Source: Palleronia abyssalis (GTDB taxonomy: Bacteria > Pseudomonadota > Alphaproteobacteria > Rhodobacterales > Rhodobacteraceae). Taken from it: a stretch of 64,000 nucleotides of DNA. Position numbers and translations under genes: made by a program. The stretch is taken from the NCBI RefSeq assembly GCF_900302445.1, contig NZ_ONZF01000003.1, forward strand, positions 62,001-126,000. The letters are read 5' to 3'. Positions 9,032-18,408 of this stretch are shown here, piece after piece. The stretch's first letter is position 1, and each line of letters starts with the position of its first letter. The notes under the pieces are model-generated. The model searched no databases. It saw only the letters and a list, made by a program, of their open reading frames with translations, and was not told where the DNA came from.

Positions 9032-10018
9032 TCAGTGCCCTTTCGCAGCCGACCGATCGACGCGCAGGCGCGGGTCGATGGCGAAATACAGAAGATCCAC
9101 GATCAGGTTGATGCCCACGAACATGACCGAGATCATCATCAGATACGCGGCCATGACGGGGATATCCACGAATTGGATCGCGTTAATGAACAACAGGCCC
9201 ACGCCCGGCCACTGGAACACCGTCTCGGTTATGATGGCGAAGGCGATAATGGATCCCAACTGAAGACCCGTCACCGTGATGACGGGGACCAGCGTGTTCT
9301 TCAGCGCGTGGCGGAAGTTGATCGCCCGTTCGCGCAGACCCCGAGCCCGGGCGAAGCGGATATAGTCTGTGCGCAGGACCTCCAGCATCTCTGTCCGGAC
9401 GAGGCGCATGATCAGCGTCATCTGATAGAGGCCAAGCGTGATCGCGGGCAGGATCAGCGCCTTGAGGCCACTGACGGTCAAAAAACCAGTCGTCCAGAAC
9501 CCCAGATCCACCACTTGCCCCCGCCCGAAGGATGGCAGCCATCCCAGCTCAACCGCGAAGATATAGATCAGCAGGACCCCGATCAGGAAGGTCGGTAGCG
9601 ATACGCCGATCAGCGACAGCGCCATGATACTGCTGGAGAGCGCGCCCGACTTGCGAATGGCGGTGAAGATCCCCAGCCCGATCCCGCCGATCAACGCCAT
9701 CAGCCCCGAGACGAAGGCCAGCTCAAGCGTGGCGGGCAGACGTTCGACCAGGATCTCTCCGACCGGGCGGCCCTGGCGGTAGCTCAGCCCGAAATTGCCC
9801 TGCGCGGCTTCTTTCAGGAAATTCCAGTATTGCACGAAGAAAGGCTGATCCAAGCCCAGCTGGTCGCGCAGACGCTCTATATCGGCCTGCGTCCGCTCTT
9901 GCCCCAGCATGTTGTCGATGGGGTCGCCGACATAGGTGAACATGGAAAAGGCGACGAACCCGGTGACCAGAAGCACCAGGATCGACTGTCCGACCCGCCT
10001 GATGGTGAATGCCAGCAC
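9032..10018 (-). CDS. Peptide-type ABC transporter permease (DppB/OppB-like)
   Basis: Inner-membrane permease of 328 residues with the DppB N-terminus (MLAFTIRRVGQSILVLLVTGF), a periplasmic segment rich in D, R and Q, and five further helices. The EAA loop is DYIRFARARGLRERAINF. It follows the adjacent binding-protein gene by 13 bases and forms a heterodimer with the DppC-like protein. Substrate class (di/oligopeptide, nickel or sugar-peptide) cannot be fixed from permeases alone. Confidence 0.93.
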   Translation of the reverse strand: MLAFTIRRVGQSILVLLVTGFVAFSMFTYVGDPIDNMLGQERTQADIERLRDQLGLDQPFFVQYWNFLKEAAQGNFGLSYRQGRPVGEILVERLPATLELAFVSGLMALIGGIGLGIFTAIRKSGALSSSIMALSLIGVSLPTFLIGVLLIYIFAVELGWLPSFGRGQVVDLGFWTTGFLTVSGLKALILPAITLGLYQMTLIMRLVRTEMLEVLRTDYIRFARARGLRERAINFRHALKNTLVPVITVTGLQLGSIIAFAIITETVFQWPGVGLLFINAIQFVDIPVMAAYLMMISVMFVGINLIVDLLYFAIDPRLRVDRSAAKGH

Positions 10019-10028
10019 GCCCCGTCCT

Positions 10029-11579
10029 TCAGTTCACAGTAACCCAGCGCAGGTTGAAGAAATTGTCCTCGCGCTGTGTCAGGTCGACATTGTCCGCCGC
10101 CCCCCAGAGAAGGGGCTGCACGTAAAGAGGCACATAGACCGCGTCGTCCTGAACGATCTGCGCGATCTCGTCCAGCATGGCCTGCCGGGCGTCCTCGTCG
10201 ATCTCGGATTGCACCTGCGGCAGCAGTTCGTCGATCCGGTCATTTGAATAGCCACCAAAGTTCCAGGTGCCGATGCGGTCGGTCTGGGTGGCCACGAGGA
10301 AGCGGATCGGGTGTTCGGCGTCGAAGGTGCCCGGCGACCAGCCCAGAAGGTACATGTCGAACTGGTCCTCGCGCAACTCGGGCCAGTAGTTGCGCACCGG
10401 GATCGCATCCAGCTGCGCGTCCAGCCCCACTTGAGCCAGCATCGCGACGGTGGCCTGGCAGACGCTTTCGTCGTTGATGTAGCGGTCGTTCGGGCATTTC
10501 AGCAGGAACGAGAATCCGTCGGGGTATCCGGCTTCGGCCAGCAGCTCCTGCGCGCGCTCGGGGTCGTAGGCCGGGCGATCGGGCAGCGCGTCCGAGTAGC
10601 CGCGCATCGCGGACCCGACCAGTTGGGACGCAGGCTCGGCCGAGCCGCGCATGATCGTTTGCAGGATCGCGGGTACGTTGACCGCATGGGCGACGGCTTG
10701 GCGGACGCGGGCATCCTGGAATGGATTACCGTCGGTCTCTCCGCCGATCAGCGTGTCCTTGTCCATGGAAAAGCCATACATGATCACCCGCGCTTCCACA
10801 CCGCGGATCAGGCGGACATTGGCGGCGGCCTCGACCCGGTCGGCGTCCTGCACGGGAACGGGCTCGATCATCTCGACCTCGCCCGACAGCAGGGCCGCAA
10901 CCGCGGTGGCGGAATTGTCGATGGGGGTGAAGATGCCTTCGGTCACGTTGCCGCGGTCCTCGCCCCACCAGCCGTCGAACGGCTCCAGCACAGTGCGCAG
11001 GCCCGGCTGACGGTCGGTCACACGGTAAGGGCCGGTGCCGTTGGTGTTCAGCGTGGCATACCCGGCCTCGGTGGTGGCCGGCCGTTCGGCGCCGTTCGCC
11101 TCGGCCCAGCCGGAGTCCATGATCAGCCAGTTCGCGATGGAGTCCGGGAAAATCGGGTTCGGGGCTTTGGTGCGGATCTCGACGGTATAGTCGTCGGGGG
11201 CGGTCACGTCGGTTACGCCAGCGAACCAGCTTGCGGTGTCTGCCCCCTCCGACGCGGCGCGCTCATAGCTGAACACAACGTCCTCGGCCGTGAAGTCCGA
11301 CCCGTCGTGGAAGGTCACGCCCTCGCGCAGGGAAAAGCGCCAGCCCTCGCCGTCGCCGATGGGCTCCCAGGCGGTGGCCAGGGCCGGTTCGATGCCCATG
11401 ACGCGGTCGCGGCGAACGAGTCCCTCATAGACGTTGCCAAGGAAGCTGAGGACCGGGGTCGAGTTGTTCGCGTGCGGGTCCAGCGTCGACGGATCGGTCT
11501 GGCTGGCCCAGCGGAACGTCTCGGCCGATGCGGGAACGGCGGCGGCGAACGCCAGAACGGTCAGGGTCGAACGGATCAC
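10029..11579 (-). CDS. Peptide-type ABC transporter substrate-binding protein (SBP family 5), copy 1
   Basis: Periplasmic binding protein of 516 residues. It starts with a short signal peptide (MIRSTLTVLAFAAAVPASAE), followed by the mature N-terminus TFRWASQTDPSTLDPHANN and the SBP_bac_5 pattern GVTFHDGSDFTAEDVVFSYERA. It binds solute and delivers it to the two permeases encoded just downstream. A paralogue of the same family lies directly upstream (11660-13240), and the two share near-identical stretches, for example KCPNDRYINDESVCQA against DCPNDRYINDEAICQA. A strong hairpin separates the copies. Confidence 0.93.
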   Translation of the reverse strand: MIRSTLTVLAFAAAVPASAETFRWASQTDPSTLDPHANNSTPVLSFLGNVYEGLVRRDRVMGIEPALATAWEPIGDGEGWRFSLREGVTFHDGSDFTAEDVVFSYERAASEGADTASWFAGVTDVTAPDDYTVEIRTKAPNPIFPDSIANWLIMDSGWAEANGAERPATTEAGYATLNTNGTGPYRVTDRQPGLRTVLEPFDGWWGEDRGNVTEGIFTPIDNSATAVAALLSGEVEMIEPVPVQDADRVEAAANVRLIRGVEARVIMYGFSMDKDTLIGGETDGNPFQDARVRQAVAHAVNVPAILQTIMRGSAEPASQLVGSAMRGYSDALPDRPAYDPERAQELLAEAGYPDGFSFLLKCPNDRYINDESVCQATVAMLAQVGLDAQLDAIPVRNYWPELREDQFDMYLLGWSPGTFDAEHPIRFLVATQTDRIGTWNFGGYSNDRIDELLPQVQSEIDEDARQAMLDEIAQIVQDDAVYVPLYVQPLLWGAADNVDLTQREDNFFNLRWVTVN

Positions 11580-11621
11580 GATGCGTTCCTTCGTTGAAGA
11601 TGACGTTGGGCCGTCATGTGC

Positions 11622-11651
11622 GCGCCGCCCGGCTTTCCTGCCGGGCGGCGC
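11622..11651 (-). terminator. Strong hairpin between the two binding-protein genes
   Basis: Perfect 12-base stem (GCGCCGCCCGGC at 11622-11633 with GCCGGGCGGCGC at 11640-11651) and a six-base loop, nine bases after the stop of the upstream binding-protein gene. There is no T run on the minus strand, so it is more likely a partial terminator or mRNA-stabilising hairpin, which would raise binding-protein output relative to the permeases. Confidence 0.6.
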
Positions 11652-11659
11652 CGTCTGAA

Positions 11660-13240
11660 TCAGGAGGACGACATCTCGAACAGCTTGAACTTCGGCTGGT
11701 CTTCCACGTCCACCTCGGTCTGGACGCCGTCGGCCATGCCCCAGTTCAGCACCTGGTGGTGGATCGGCAGGTACAGCGTCTCGTCCTGCACCACGTCCCA
11801 GATATCGGCGATGGTCTGGCTGCGCACCTCTTCGTCGGTCTCAGAGGAAAGGCTGACGATCTGCTCGTCAAGCTCGGGGTTCGAATAGCCGGTGGCGTTC
11901 CAGCTGCCGCGCTCGTCGCCCTTGGTGTGGACGAGGAAGTTGAAGATGTACTCCGAATCGAAGGTCGGAACACCCCAGCCCAGCATGTAGAAATCGGTCG
12001 TCTCGTTCGCGATCAGCGGGAAATGCTGCGCCTTGGGCTTGGCGTCTAGGTTCACATTGACCCCGATCTGGGCCAGCATCCCCACGGCCGCCTGGCAGAT
12101 CGCTTCATCGTTGATATAGCGATCGTTCGGGCAGTCGAGCTGGAGCGAGAAGCCGTCGCCGTAGCCGGCTTCCTCCATCAGGCGGTTCGCCTCCTCGACG
12201 TTCTTCTCATACGAGTTGTCCATCTCTTCGGTCCAGCCGTTGACGAAGGGGGGCGCGATGATGCCGGTGGGCTGACTCTGGCCGCGCATCACGACCTGCT
12301 GGATCGCCGCGCGGTCCAGCGCCATGTTCATTGCCTTGCGCACGTTCTTGTCGGCCAACGGATTTGCTCCGTCGACGTCGTCATTCTCCAGATCGTCGGC
12401 ACCGGTGTTCAGACCGAAGAAGATCGTGCGGTTCTGCGGCGCGCTCTGGATCGACAGCCCGTCGGTCCCATCGACCCGGCCAAGGTCCTGGACGGGAACG
12501 TCCTGAATGAAATCGACCTCGTTCGACAGCAGGGCCGCCACGCGCGTCGCGGCATTCTGGATGGGGGTATAGACGATCTCGGTCACGGCCATGGGGAATT
12601 CGTCCATTCCCCAGTAATCTTCGTTCTGCGACAGGACGGTGCGCACGTCCGGCTCGCGGCTTTCCAGCTTGAAGGCGCCGGTGCCATTGGCGTTCGCGGC
12701 GGCATAGGTCGTCTCGCCCCCCTCGTAATCCTGCACCTCAACGGCGTCGTTCGCCTCGGCCCAGCCCTTGTCCATGATGAACAGGTTGGTGAAGTTCGAC
12801 GGCAGGATCGGGTTCGGGCCGTCGGTGACGAATTCGACGGTGTGGTCGTCGACCGCGCGAATCTCGGTAATCGAGGTCAGAAGCTCCTTCATGTCCGAAT
12901 CCTCGGACTTCGCCCGCTCGAACGAGAAGACGACATCCTCGGCGGTGAACTCGGCGCCATCGTGGAAGGTCACGCCCTCGCGCAGCTTGAAGGTCCAGAC
13001 GTTGGGATCGTCTTCGTTCACGCTCCAGTCGGTGGCGAGGGTGGGCACGAAGTTGCCGTCATTGTCGCGCAGGACAAGCGGCTCGTAGATCTGCTGGTTC
13101 AGAGCGTGGGTCGGACCCTCGTTCTGGGCATGCGGGTCGAGCGTCAGCGCATCGCCCGCACGCGCCCACCGCAGCGTCTCGGCGGAGGCGGCCGTGGTGG
13201 TGGTCAAAAGGGCTGCGGCAAGCAGGCTGGTGGTTTTCAT
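11660..13240 (-). CDS. Peptide-type ABC transporter substrate-binding protein (SBP family 5), copy 2
   Basis: Periplasmic binding protein of 526 residues. The signal peptide MKTTSLLAAALLTTTTAASAE is followed by TLRWARAGDALTLDPHAQN and GVTFHDGAEFTAEDVVFSFERA. I start it at 13240, where the signal peptide begins and AGGGAAA precedes the ATG; the frame runs further upstream without family sequence. It is the first gene of the transport operon. Two binding proteins for one permease set suggest two substrate ranges. A possible promoter lies 36-63 bases upstream. Confidence 0.93.
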   Translation of the reverse strand: MKTTSLLAAALLTTTTAASAETLRWARAGDALTLDPHAQNEGPTHALNQQIYEPLVLRDNDGNFVPTLATDWSVNEDDPNVWTFKLREGVTFHDGAEFTAEDVVFSFERAKSEDSDMKELLTSITEIRAVDDHTVEFVTDGPNPILPSNFTNLFIMDKGWAEANDAVEVQDYEGGETTYAAANANGTGAFKLESREPDVRTVLSQNEDYWGMDEFPMAVTEIVYTPIQNAATRVAALLSNEVDFIQDVPVQDLGRVDGTDGLSIQSAPQNRTIFFGLNTGADDLENDDVDGANPLADKNVRKAMNMALDRAAIQQVVMRGQSQPTGIIAPPFVNGWTEEMDNSYEKNVEEANRLMEEAGYGDGFSLQLDCPNDRYINDEAICQAAVGMLAQIGVNVNLDAKPKAQHFPLIANETTDFYMLGWGVPTFDSEYIFNFLVHTKGDERGSWNATGYSNPELDEQIVSLSSETDEEVRSQTIADIWDVVQDETLYLPIHHQVLNWGMADGVQTEVDVEDQPKFKLFEMSSS

Positions 13241-13275
13241 GGGTTTCCCTGTCAGTCTGTTGTCTTGGTCAGGGA

Positions 13276-13303
13276 AGTTTATCGAAGTCGCCCGGGGTCG
13301 CAA
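13276..13303 (-). promoter_or_regulatory. Possible promoter of the peptide ABC operon
   Basis: On the minus strand TTGCGA (13303-13298), 16 bases, then TAAACT (13281-13276), just upstream of the first binding-protein gene. Plausible sigma-70-like spacing, but inferred by eye only. Confidence 0.35.
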
Positions 13304-13386
13304 GGTGATGACGCCATGCATCCCTTCGGCACGGGCTGGGCCTTGCGCATGGCAGCCCATCGATTGCACCGCCAGGGTGGGGGGCG

Positions 13387-14511
13387 TCAGTCTTCGCCCG
13401 CGGCCTCAGCCCGCGACTTGCCTGCGACGTCCATCGCCAGCGTCGCGGCCATGAACGGGTCCAGATCGCCGTCCAGCACACCCTTGGTGTCCGAGGTTTC
13501 ATGCTCGGTCCGAAGGTCCTTCACCATCTGATAGGGCTGCAGCACATAGGACCGGATCTGGTTGCCCCAACCGGCCGAGCCCTTGCTTTCATGCGCCTCG
13601 TTGATTGCCGCGTTCCGCCGGTCCAGCTCCATCTGGTACAGTCGCGACTTCAACGCCTTCATCGCGATGTCGCGGTTCTGGTGCTGCGACTTTTCCGAGC
13701 TAGTGACCACGATCCCCGTGGGGATGTGGGTGATCCGCACAGCCGAATCGGTCGTGTTCACGTGCTGGCCGCCGGCGCCCGACGAGCGGTAGGTGTCCAG
13801 ACGGATATCGGCCGGGTTCACCTCGATCTCGATATTGTCGTCGACGACCGGATAGACCCAGACTGAGGCGAACGAAGTCTCGCGCGTGCCCTTCCCGAAG
13901 GGACTGATCCGCACCAGCCGGTGGACGCCCGATTCCGATTTCAGCCAGCCATATGCGTTCTGCCCGCTGATCTTGTATCCTGCCGACTTGATCCCCGCCT
14001 CGCCACCGGCTTCCTCGGATTGAAGCTCGACCTTGAAGCCGCGCTTCTCGGCCCAGCGGACATACATCCGTTGCAACATCTGTGCCCAGTCGCAGGCTTC
14101 GGTTCCGCCGGCGCCCGCGTTAATCTCCAGGAATGTGTCGTTTCCGTCCGCCTCGCCGTTCAGCAGCGCTTCAAGCTCGGCGGCGTCGGCGCGCTTCTCC
14201 AGCGATTTAAGGGCAGCTTCGGCCTCGGCCACGATGTCGGCATCGTCTTCGGCCTCTCCCATCTCGATCAGCTCGACCTGATCCGACAGTTCCTGCGCCA
14301 TACCCTCGTAGCGCGCCAGTGCATCGACCAGCGCCTGCCGGTCGCGCATCAGCTTCTGCGCGCTGTCGGGATCGTCCCACAGCGTCGGGTCCTCGACCCG
14401 GGCGTTGAACTCTTCCAACCGGAAGGCCGCCGTCCCGTAGTCCATCCGCTGACGCAGAAGGTCGAGCGATTTCTCGATGGACTCGACGGTGTTCTGTATC
14501 TCGGCGCGCAT
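13387..14511 (-). CDS. prfB: Peptide chain release factor 2
   Basis: Class I release factor of 374 residues that recognises UGA and UAA. It carries the RF2 tripeptide SPF (in [15 protein letters not shown]), which reads the stop codon, and the catalytic GGQ at residues 247-249 ([15 protein letters not shown]), the site of Gln methylation. The whole protein is in one frame from the ATG at 14511, so the programmed +1 frameshift seen near codon 26 of the Escherichia coli gene is absent here. It stands between the ABC operon and the DUF1223 gene, all on the minus strand. Confidence 0.97.
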   Translation of the reverse strand: MRAEIQNTVESIEKSLDLLRQRMDYGTAAFRLEEFNARVEDPTLWDDPDSAQKLMRDRQALVDALARYEGMAQELSDQVELIEMGEAEDDADIVAEAEAALKSLEKRADAAELEALLNGEADGNDTFLEINAGAGGTEACDWAQMLQRMYVRWAEKRGFKVELQSEEAGGEAGIKSAGYKISGQNAYGWLKSESGVHRLVRISPFGKGTRETSFASVWVYPVVDDNIEIEVNPADIRLDTYRSSGAGGQHVNTTDSAVRITHIPTGIVVTSSEKSQHQNRDIAMKALKSRLYQMELDRRNAAINEAHESKGSAGWGNQIRSYVLQPYQMVKDLRTEHETSDTKGVLDGDLDPFMAATLAMDVAGKSRAEAAGED

Positions 14512-14581
14512 GGGCGGGCTCCTCCGGGGCTTCGGGTCACTCCTCTACCAACGGGCATGGGGGGCTACAAGGCGGGCAGGC

Positions 14582-15277
14582 CTACTCCACGCGGCGCGCG
14601 CCCAGGATTTCGCCTGGACCGGGCGCTTGCACGATGACCGCAGCCGGCCCGTTCACCGCCGCCTCGCCGGTCCAGGTACCGGTGCCGTCCCATTCGCCCA
14701 GAACCTGCCAGTCGCGCACGATGTTGGCATAGTCCATCACCCGGCCCGCATTCTCGCCGTCGTGTATGGCGACGCGTTCATGCGGGGTGAAACTTACCAG
14801 TTGCACCAGCATCGGCCGCGCCGCCGCACCCTCGGCCATCTGGACCCGGATCGAAAGGGTGCCCCCATCGCGCGAAACTGCGACTCGGGCGGGCTGGGGG
14901 TCCCCCTTCTCGGCCATGATCGCGTCGGCGACCTGCGCCACGCGACTGCCCACGGTTCGGGCCTCGCCACCCACGATCACCTGCGGGGTATAGATCATCT
15001 TTTCGCCCCCGGCATGGGCATAGGCCTTCTGACGCTTCGTGAAACGCGGGTCCGCGAAACTGTCCTTCCAACCGATATAGTCCCAGTAATCCACGTGCAG
15101 CGCCAAAGCCAGAACGTCGGGATGGTCGGACATCTCGTGCAGGAAACGGTCCGCCGGCGGACAGGACGAACACCCCTGCGAGGTGAAAAGCTCGACCACG
15201 ACGGGCTGATCCTCGGCCGTTGCCACGGCAGGACCCCAGGCGGCAAGCGCCAGGGCACACAGAAGACGACGTAGCAC
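14582..15277 (-). CDS. DUF1223 family thioredoxin-like secreted protein
   Basis: A 231-residue DUF1223 protein. The signal peptide (LRRLLCALALAAWGPAVATAE) is followed by the family signature VVELFTSQGCSSCPPAD, whose CSSC resembles a thioredoxin active site, then LALHVDYWDYIGWKDSFADP and YTPQVIVGG. It starts at a GTG (15277) with GGAGG upstream; an ATG start at 15388 would add 37 residues with no signal peptide. The likely location is the periplasm, with an unknown redox role. It is divergent from acnA. Confidence 0.88.
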   Translation of the reverse strand: MLRRLLCALALAAWGPAVATAEDQPVVVELFTSQGCSSCPPADRFLHEMSDHPDVLALALHVDYWDYIGWKDSFADPRFTKRQKAYAHAGGEKMIYTPQVIVGGEARTVGSRVAQVADAIMAEKGDPQPARVAVSRDGGTLSIRVQMAEGAAARPMLVQLVSFTPHERVAIHDGENAGRVMDYANIVRDWQVLGEWDGTGTWTGEAAVNGPAAVIVQAPGPGEILGARRVE

Positions 15278-15389
15278 GGGGCAACCTCCGGGACGATCGG
15301 GACAGGGCGCAGTCGTATGACCCCCCACCCTCAGAGGCCAATCAAGGTTTTGCGAGAGGGACGTAACCAAATGGCGCGACTTGCGCATA

Positions 15390-15418
15390 TGTCACATCTG
15401 CATACTGTTGCATACAAT
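15390..15418 (+). promoter_or_regulatory. Putative acnA promoter with direct TGCATAC repeats
   Basis: Two direct copies of TGCATAC (15399-15405 and 15409-15415) sit 10 bases apart, one helical turn. The second runs into TACAAT (15413-15418), a good -10 hexamer; TGTCAC at 15390-15395 is a possible weak -35 with 17-base spacing. TTGCATACAA is also nearly palindromic, so a regulator could bind over the -10. The leader to the acnA ATG would be about 70 bases. Confidence 0.45.
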
Positions 15419-15495
15419 CTGGAAATGGTCTAACTCCAACCTAGCTCGCCGGGGAACACCCGACGCATGAATTGACCATCGCAAGGAGCATCGCC

Positions 15496-18297
15496 ATGCC
15501 GATCGAAGTCGGACACGACTCGTCGAAGACACGCCGCACCATGGACGTGGACGGCAAAGCCTACGCCTATTACTCGCTCGATGCCGCGAAGGAGGCGGGA
15601 CTGGGCGACTTCTCCAACCTGCCGAAATCGCTGAAAGTCCTGGCCGAGAACCTGATGCGGTTCGAAGACGGCAACACCACCACCGTCGAAGACATAAAGG
15701 CCTTCGCCGACTGGGCACAGAACGGCGGCAAGACCAACCGCGAGATCGCGTACCGCCCCGCCCGGGTCCTGATGCAGGATTTCACTGGCGTTCCTGCCGT
15801 GGTCGACCTGGCCGCGATGCGCGACGGGATCGAACAGCTGGGCGGTGACGCGCAGAAGATCAACCCGCTGAACCCCGTGGACCTCGTGATCGACCACTCG
15901 GTCATGATCGACGAGTTCGGCAACCCGCGCGCCTTCCAGATGAACGTGGACCGCGAGTACGAGCGCAACATCGAACGCTACACCTTCCTCAAGTGGGGTC
16001 AGAAGGCGTTCCAGAACTTCCGCGTCGTCCCGCCCGGCACCGGCATCTGCCACCAGGTGAACCTGGAATATCTTGCCAAGACGGTCTGGTCCGACACCGA
16101 CCAGTCGGGCGAGATGGTCGCCTATCCCGACACGCTCGTGGGCACCGACAGCCACACCACCATGGTCAACGGCGCGGCCGTTCTGGGCTGGGGCGTCGGC
16201 GGGATCGAGGCTGAGGCGGCGATGCTGGGCCAACCCGTGTCAATGCTGATCCCCGAGGTCGTCGGCTTCAAGCTGACCGGTGCGATGCCCGAGGGCTGCA
16301 CAGCCACCGACCTTGTCCTGAAAGTCTGCGAGATGCTGCGCAAGAAAGGCGTTGTGCAGAAATTCGTCGAGTTCTACGGCGACGGGCTGGACAACGTGCC
16401 CCTGGCCGACCGCGCCACGCTGGGCAACATGTCGCCCGAATTCGGCGGCACCTGTGCGTTCTTCCCCATCGACGACGAGACGCTGCGCTACCTCAACCAA
16501 ACCGGTCGCGAGAAAGAGACAATCGCGCTGGTCGAAGCCTATGCCAAGCAGCAGGGCATGTGGCGCAACGCCGGCGACGAGCCCGTGTTCACCGACACGC
16601 TGGAACTGGACATGTCCACGCTGAAGCCCGCCATCTCGGGCCCGAAGCATCCCCAGCAGCACATCAACCTCGACGAGGCGGCCGACCAGTTCCACGCCTA
16701 TATCGAGGAACAGCGCCATTCGGACAAACCCGAGGACGAGCGCCGCGAGAAGCGCTGGGAAGCCGAAGGCGGACAGCCCGCGCCGAAGGAAATCCCCGGC
16801 GACAAGGGCAACCACAAGCGCGCCCATGTCACGATGAAGGACATCGACGGCGAGGAGAAATCGTTCGAACTGCATGACGGCTCGATCGTCATCGCCTCGA
16901 TCACGTCCTGCACCAACACGTCGAACCCCTACGTGATGATCGGCGCCGGCCTGATGGCCCGCAAGGCGCGCGAACTGGGGCTGGATCGCAAGCCTTGGGT
17001 GAAGACCTCGCTGGCGCCGGGCTCGCAGGTGGTGTCCTCTTATCTCGAAGCCACCGGCCTGCAAGAGGATCTGGATGCCATCGGCTTCAACCTCGTGGGC
17101 TATGGCTGCACGACCTGCATCGGCAATTCGGGCCCCATCCCCGAGGAACTGTCGAAGGCGATCCACGACAACGACCTGATCGGCGTGTCGGTCCTGTCGG
17201 GCAACCGCAACTTCGAGGGCCGGATCAGCCCCGACGTTCGGGCCAACTACCTCGCCTCGCCGCCGCTGGTCGTGGCCTACGCGCTGGTCGGTGACATGAA
17301 TGTCGACATCACGCGCGAGCCGCTGGGCCAGGACAATAACGGCAACGACGTCTTCCTCAAGGACATCTGGCCCTCGCAGAACGAGATCGCGCGGATGGTC
17401 GAGGACACCGTGACCCGCGACCGCTTCCAGGAGAAATACGCCGACGTCTTCGAAGGCGACGAGAAGTGGAAAGCGGTCGAAACCACTGACAGCCAGACCT
17501 ATGACTGGCCCTCGGGGTCGACCTACGTTCAGAACCCGCCCTACTTCCAGGGCATGGACAAGGAGCCGGGCAAGATCTCGAACATCGACGGCGCCCGGAT
17601 GCTGGCTTTGCTGGGCGACATGGTCACCACTGACCACATCAGCCCTGCCGGTTCCTTCAAGGAAACGACACCCGCCGGTTCGTATTTGACCGAACGGCAA
17701 GTCCAGCCGCGGGAATTCAACTCCTATGGCTCGCGTCGCGGCAATCACGAGGTGATGATGCGCGGCACTTTCGCTAACATCCGCATCCGCAATGAGATGC
17801 TGGATGGGGTCGAAGGCGGCTACACCAAGGGTCCGGACGGGAAGCAAATGCCGATCTATGACGCCGCGATGAAGTATCAGGAACAGGGCACCCCCCTGGT
17901 CGTGATCGCGGGCGAGCAATACGGCGCTGGCTCCAGCCGGGACTGGGCCGCGAAGGGCACCGCCCTTCTGGGCGTCAAGGCCGTCATCGCCGAAAGCTAC
18001 GAGCGCATCCACCGCTCGAACCTCGTGGGGATGGGCGTCCTGCCGTTCGAGTTCATGGGCGACACCCGCGAAAGCCTGAACCTGACGGGGGACGAGGAAT
18101 TCTCGATCCACGGCCTGGAAGAGGATTTCGGCCCCGGCGCCGAGGTGCCCTGCACCATCAAATACGCGGACGGTGCGACCAAGGACATAACGCTGAAGAG
18201 CCGGATAGATACGGCGATCGAGATCGACTACGTCAAGAACGGGGGCGTCCTGCACTACGTGCTGCGTCGCCTGGCGGACACCGCCTCGGCCGCCTGA
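15496..18297 (+). CDS. acnA: Aconitate hydratase AcnA
   Basis: TCA-cycle enzyme isomerising citrate to isocitrate, 933 residues, of the AcnA/IRP type. The three cysteines holding the [4Fe-4S] cluster are C472 (in SCTNTSNP), C538 and C541 (in GYGCTTCIGNSGP). Other family stretches are DSHTTMVNG, GSRRGNHEVMMRGTFAN and AGEQYGAGSSRDWAAKG. The ATG at 15496 has AAGGAG nine bases upstream; an in-frame start at 15472 adds only eight residues. The gene stands alone between its own promoter region and a strong terminator. Confidence 0.98.
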   Translation: MPIEVGHDSSKTRRTMDVDGKAYAYYSLDAAKEAGLGDFSNLPKSLKVLAENLMRFEDGNTTTVEDIKAFADWAQNGGKTNREIAYRPARVLMQDFTGVPAVVDLAAMRDGIEQLGGDAQKINPLNPVDLVIDHSVMIDEFGNPRAFQMNVDREYERNIERYTFLKWGQKAFQNFRVVPPGTGICHQVNLEYLAKTVWSDTDQSGEMVAYPDTLVGTDSHTTMVNGAAVLGWGVGGIEAEAAMLGQPVSMLIPEVVGFKLTGAMPEGCTATDLVLKVCEMLRKKGVVQKFVEFYGDGLDNVPLADRATLGNMSPEFGGTCAFFPIDDETLRYLNQTGREKETIALVEAYAKQQGMWRNAGDEPVFTDTLELDMSTLKPAISGPKHPQQHINLDEAADQFHAYIEEQRHSDKPEDERREKRWEAEGGQPAPKEIPGDKGNHKRAHVTMKDIDGEEKSFELHDGSIVIASITSCTNTSNPYVMIGAGLMARKARELGLDRKPWVKTSLAPGSQVVSSYLEATGLQEDLDAIGFNLVGYGCTTCIGNSGPIPEELSKAIHDNDLIGVSVLSGNRNFEGRISPDVRANYLASPPLVVAYALVGDMNVDITREPLGQDNNGNDVFLKDIWPSQNEIARMVEDTVTRDRFQEKYADVFEGDEKWKAVETTDSQTYDWPSGSTYVQNPPYFQGMDKEPGKISNIDGARMLALLGDMVTTDHISPAGSFKETTPAGSYLTERQVQPREFNSYGSRRGNHEVMMRGTFANIRIRNEMLDGVEGGYTKGPDGKQMPIYDAAMKYQEQGTPLVVIAGEQYGAGSSRDWAAKGTALLGVKAVIAESYERIHRSNLVGMGVLPFEFMGDTRESLNLTGDEEFSIHGLEEDFGPGAEVPCTIKYADGATKDITLKSRIDTAIEIDYVKNGGVLHYVLRRLADTASAA

Positions 18298-18325
18298 CCG
18301 GCCGCGACAGTCGCCGATCAAGAAA

Positions 18326-18356
18326 GGGCCCGCCGCGACGTTTCGCGGCGGGCCTT
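18326..18356 (+). terminator. Terminator after acnA
   Basis: Perfect 12-base stem (GGCCCGCCGCGA at 18327-18338 with TCGCGGCGGGCC at 18343-18354), a CGTT loop, and a short TT tail, 29 bases after the acnA stop. Strong hairpin, weak T run. Confidence 0.75.
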
Positions 18357-18408
18357 CCCGCGTCAGGGGGCACGCCGGACCAAAACCCCGGCGCGCAAGG
18401 CGTTTCGA

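Noticed and set aside
13387-14511. Programmed frameshift in prfB
   Set aside because: The gene is continuous in one frame from ATG to stop; no UGA or shift site is needed.
16240-18321. Open frame of 693 codons antisense to acnA
   Set aside because: Same cause: stop codons are rare antisense to C-ending codons. No recognisable domain and no ribosome-binding site.
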